Assembly (NCBI GenBank): GCA_012729935.1
Contig: JAAYBY010000255.1
Coordinates: 1 to 5,140 of the forward strand
Origin: Clostridiaceae bacterium
GTDB lineage: Bacteria > Bacillota > Clostridia > Saccharofermentanales > UBA5734
Reading direction: 5' to 3'
Length of the DNA stretch: 5,140 nucleotides
Each line of letters starts with the position of its first letter. The first letter of the stretch is position 1. A program made the translations under genes and the position numbers. Under the pieces are notes generated by a model. The model was not told the DNA's origin. It did no database searches and saw only the letters and a program-made list of their open reading frames with translations. This document shows, in pieces, positions 4,845 to 5,140 of the stretch.

Positions 4845-5140
4845 TTACAGCGCGTTTCTGCCTGCGTCGTTGTCTGCCTGTATACCGGCAGGCAGGACAA
4901 TAGACAAAGAAAAGCCGTCTTCGCGTTTGCTTTCTGCTTTCATCGTTCCGCCCAGACTCTCCGCTCTGTTTCTGATCGTTGTCAGACCAAATCCGAAAAC
5001 AATCGTGTCTGTACCGATACCGTCATCGCTGATCGTCAGGTGATACGCGTTGTCAAATTCCTGCAGAAGAATATCGATTGTGCGACTTCTGCCGTGCTTC
5101 AGACTGTTGGTCGAGAATTCTTTTACTGCGTTTAACATGA
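4845..5140 (-). CDS. Sensor histidine kinase, C-terminal ATPase domain (cut by window edge)
   Basis: The frame is open from the right window edge to a TAA at 4845-4847. The first in-frame ATG (5138) is internal, not a start. The visible 97 residues are a HATPase_c domain: an N-box-like VKEFSTNSLKHG with the Mg2+-binding Asn at residue 11, G1 box SDDGIG (37-42), G2-like FGFGLTTIRNRAESLGG (48-64) and the closing strand FSLSIVLP (76-83). After this comes a short unconserved tail. The wording GLTTIRNRAESLGG is typical of the HPK7 (NarX/DegS-like) kinases that pair with NarL-type regulators, which agrees with the regulator gene next door. The sensing, membrane and dimerisation/His domains lie outside the window, so the signal cannot be inferred. 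The mRNA for residues near the C-terminus contains a strong hairpin (4870-4900). Confidence 0.88.
   Translation of the reverse strand, partial: MLNAVKEFSTNSLKHGRSRTIDILLQEFDNAYHLTISDDGIGTDTIVFGFGLTTIRNRAESLGGTMKAESKREDGFSLSIVLPAGIQADNDAGRNAL

Noticed and set aside
4801..4850. Possible plus-strand intrinsic terminator (GCGTTT/AAACGC hairpin followed by TTTT)
   Set aside because: No plus-strand gene precedes it, so a terminator function in that direction has nothing to act on; it is listed only as a hairpin.

Overview
This window looks like chromosomal DNA from a low-to-mid-GC Firmicute (Bacillota, probably a clostridium-like lineage). Ribosome-binding sites are strong and AGGAGG-like, one promoter is near-perfect for the housekeeping sigma factor, genes are tightly coupled, and the protein families (YxlE/F/G-like ABC module, NarL-type two-component system, fluoride-riboswitch-controlled antiporter) are typical of that phylum. 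No phage, insertion sequence, tRNA, rRNA or CRISPR array is visible.

Left part (1-533, minus strand): the first 124 residues of a cation:proton antiporter, cut by the window edge. It has a complete 5' control region: a TTGACA-N17-TATCAT promoter, a fluoride (crcB-motif) riboswitch starting only a few bases after the predicted transcription start, and an intrinsic terminator whose 5' arm overlaps the 3' conserved strand of the aptamer. This is a classic ON switch, in which fluoride binding should prevent termination and allow the antiporter to be made.

Middle left (about 693-1554, plus strand): a divergently transcribed Amidohydro_2-type metal-dependent hydrolase with its own probable promoter. 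Its substrate cannot be told from the sequence. It converges on the next operon across a 124-base gap.

Middle right (1679-3713, minus strand): three tightly coupled genes. In order of transcription they are a 70-residue two-helix PLDc_N protein (YxlE-like), an ABC ATPase (YxlF-like) and an ABC-2 permease (YxlG-like). The first two overlap by ATGA and the last two by TAATG, so they should be made as one unit. This is the arrangement of the B. subtilis sigY-operon tail, but no sigma factor gene is in view.

Right part (4049-5140, minus strand): the C-terminal ATPase domain of a sensor histidine kinase (cut by the window edge) followed by a NarL/FixJ response regulator. They lie just upstream of the ABC operon and in the same direction, so they are the obvious candidate regulators of it. 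The 335-base gap between regulator and ABC operon holds two clear dyads that may be control sites: a 14-base palindrome and an 11-base-arm inverted repeat.

The best-supported special feature is the fluoride riboswitch. The most interesting unexplained signals are the two dyads upstream of the ABC module.
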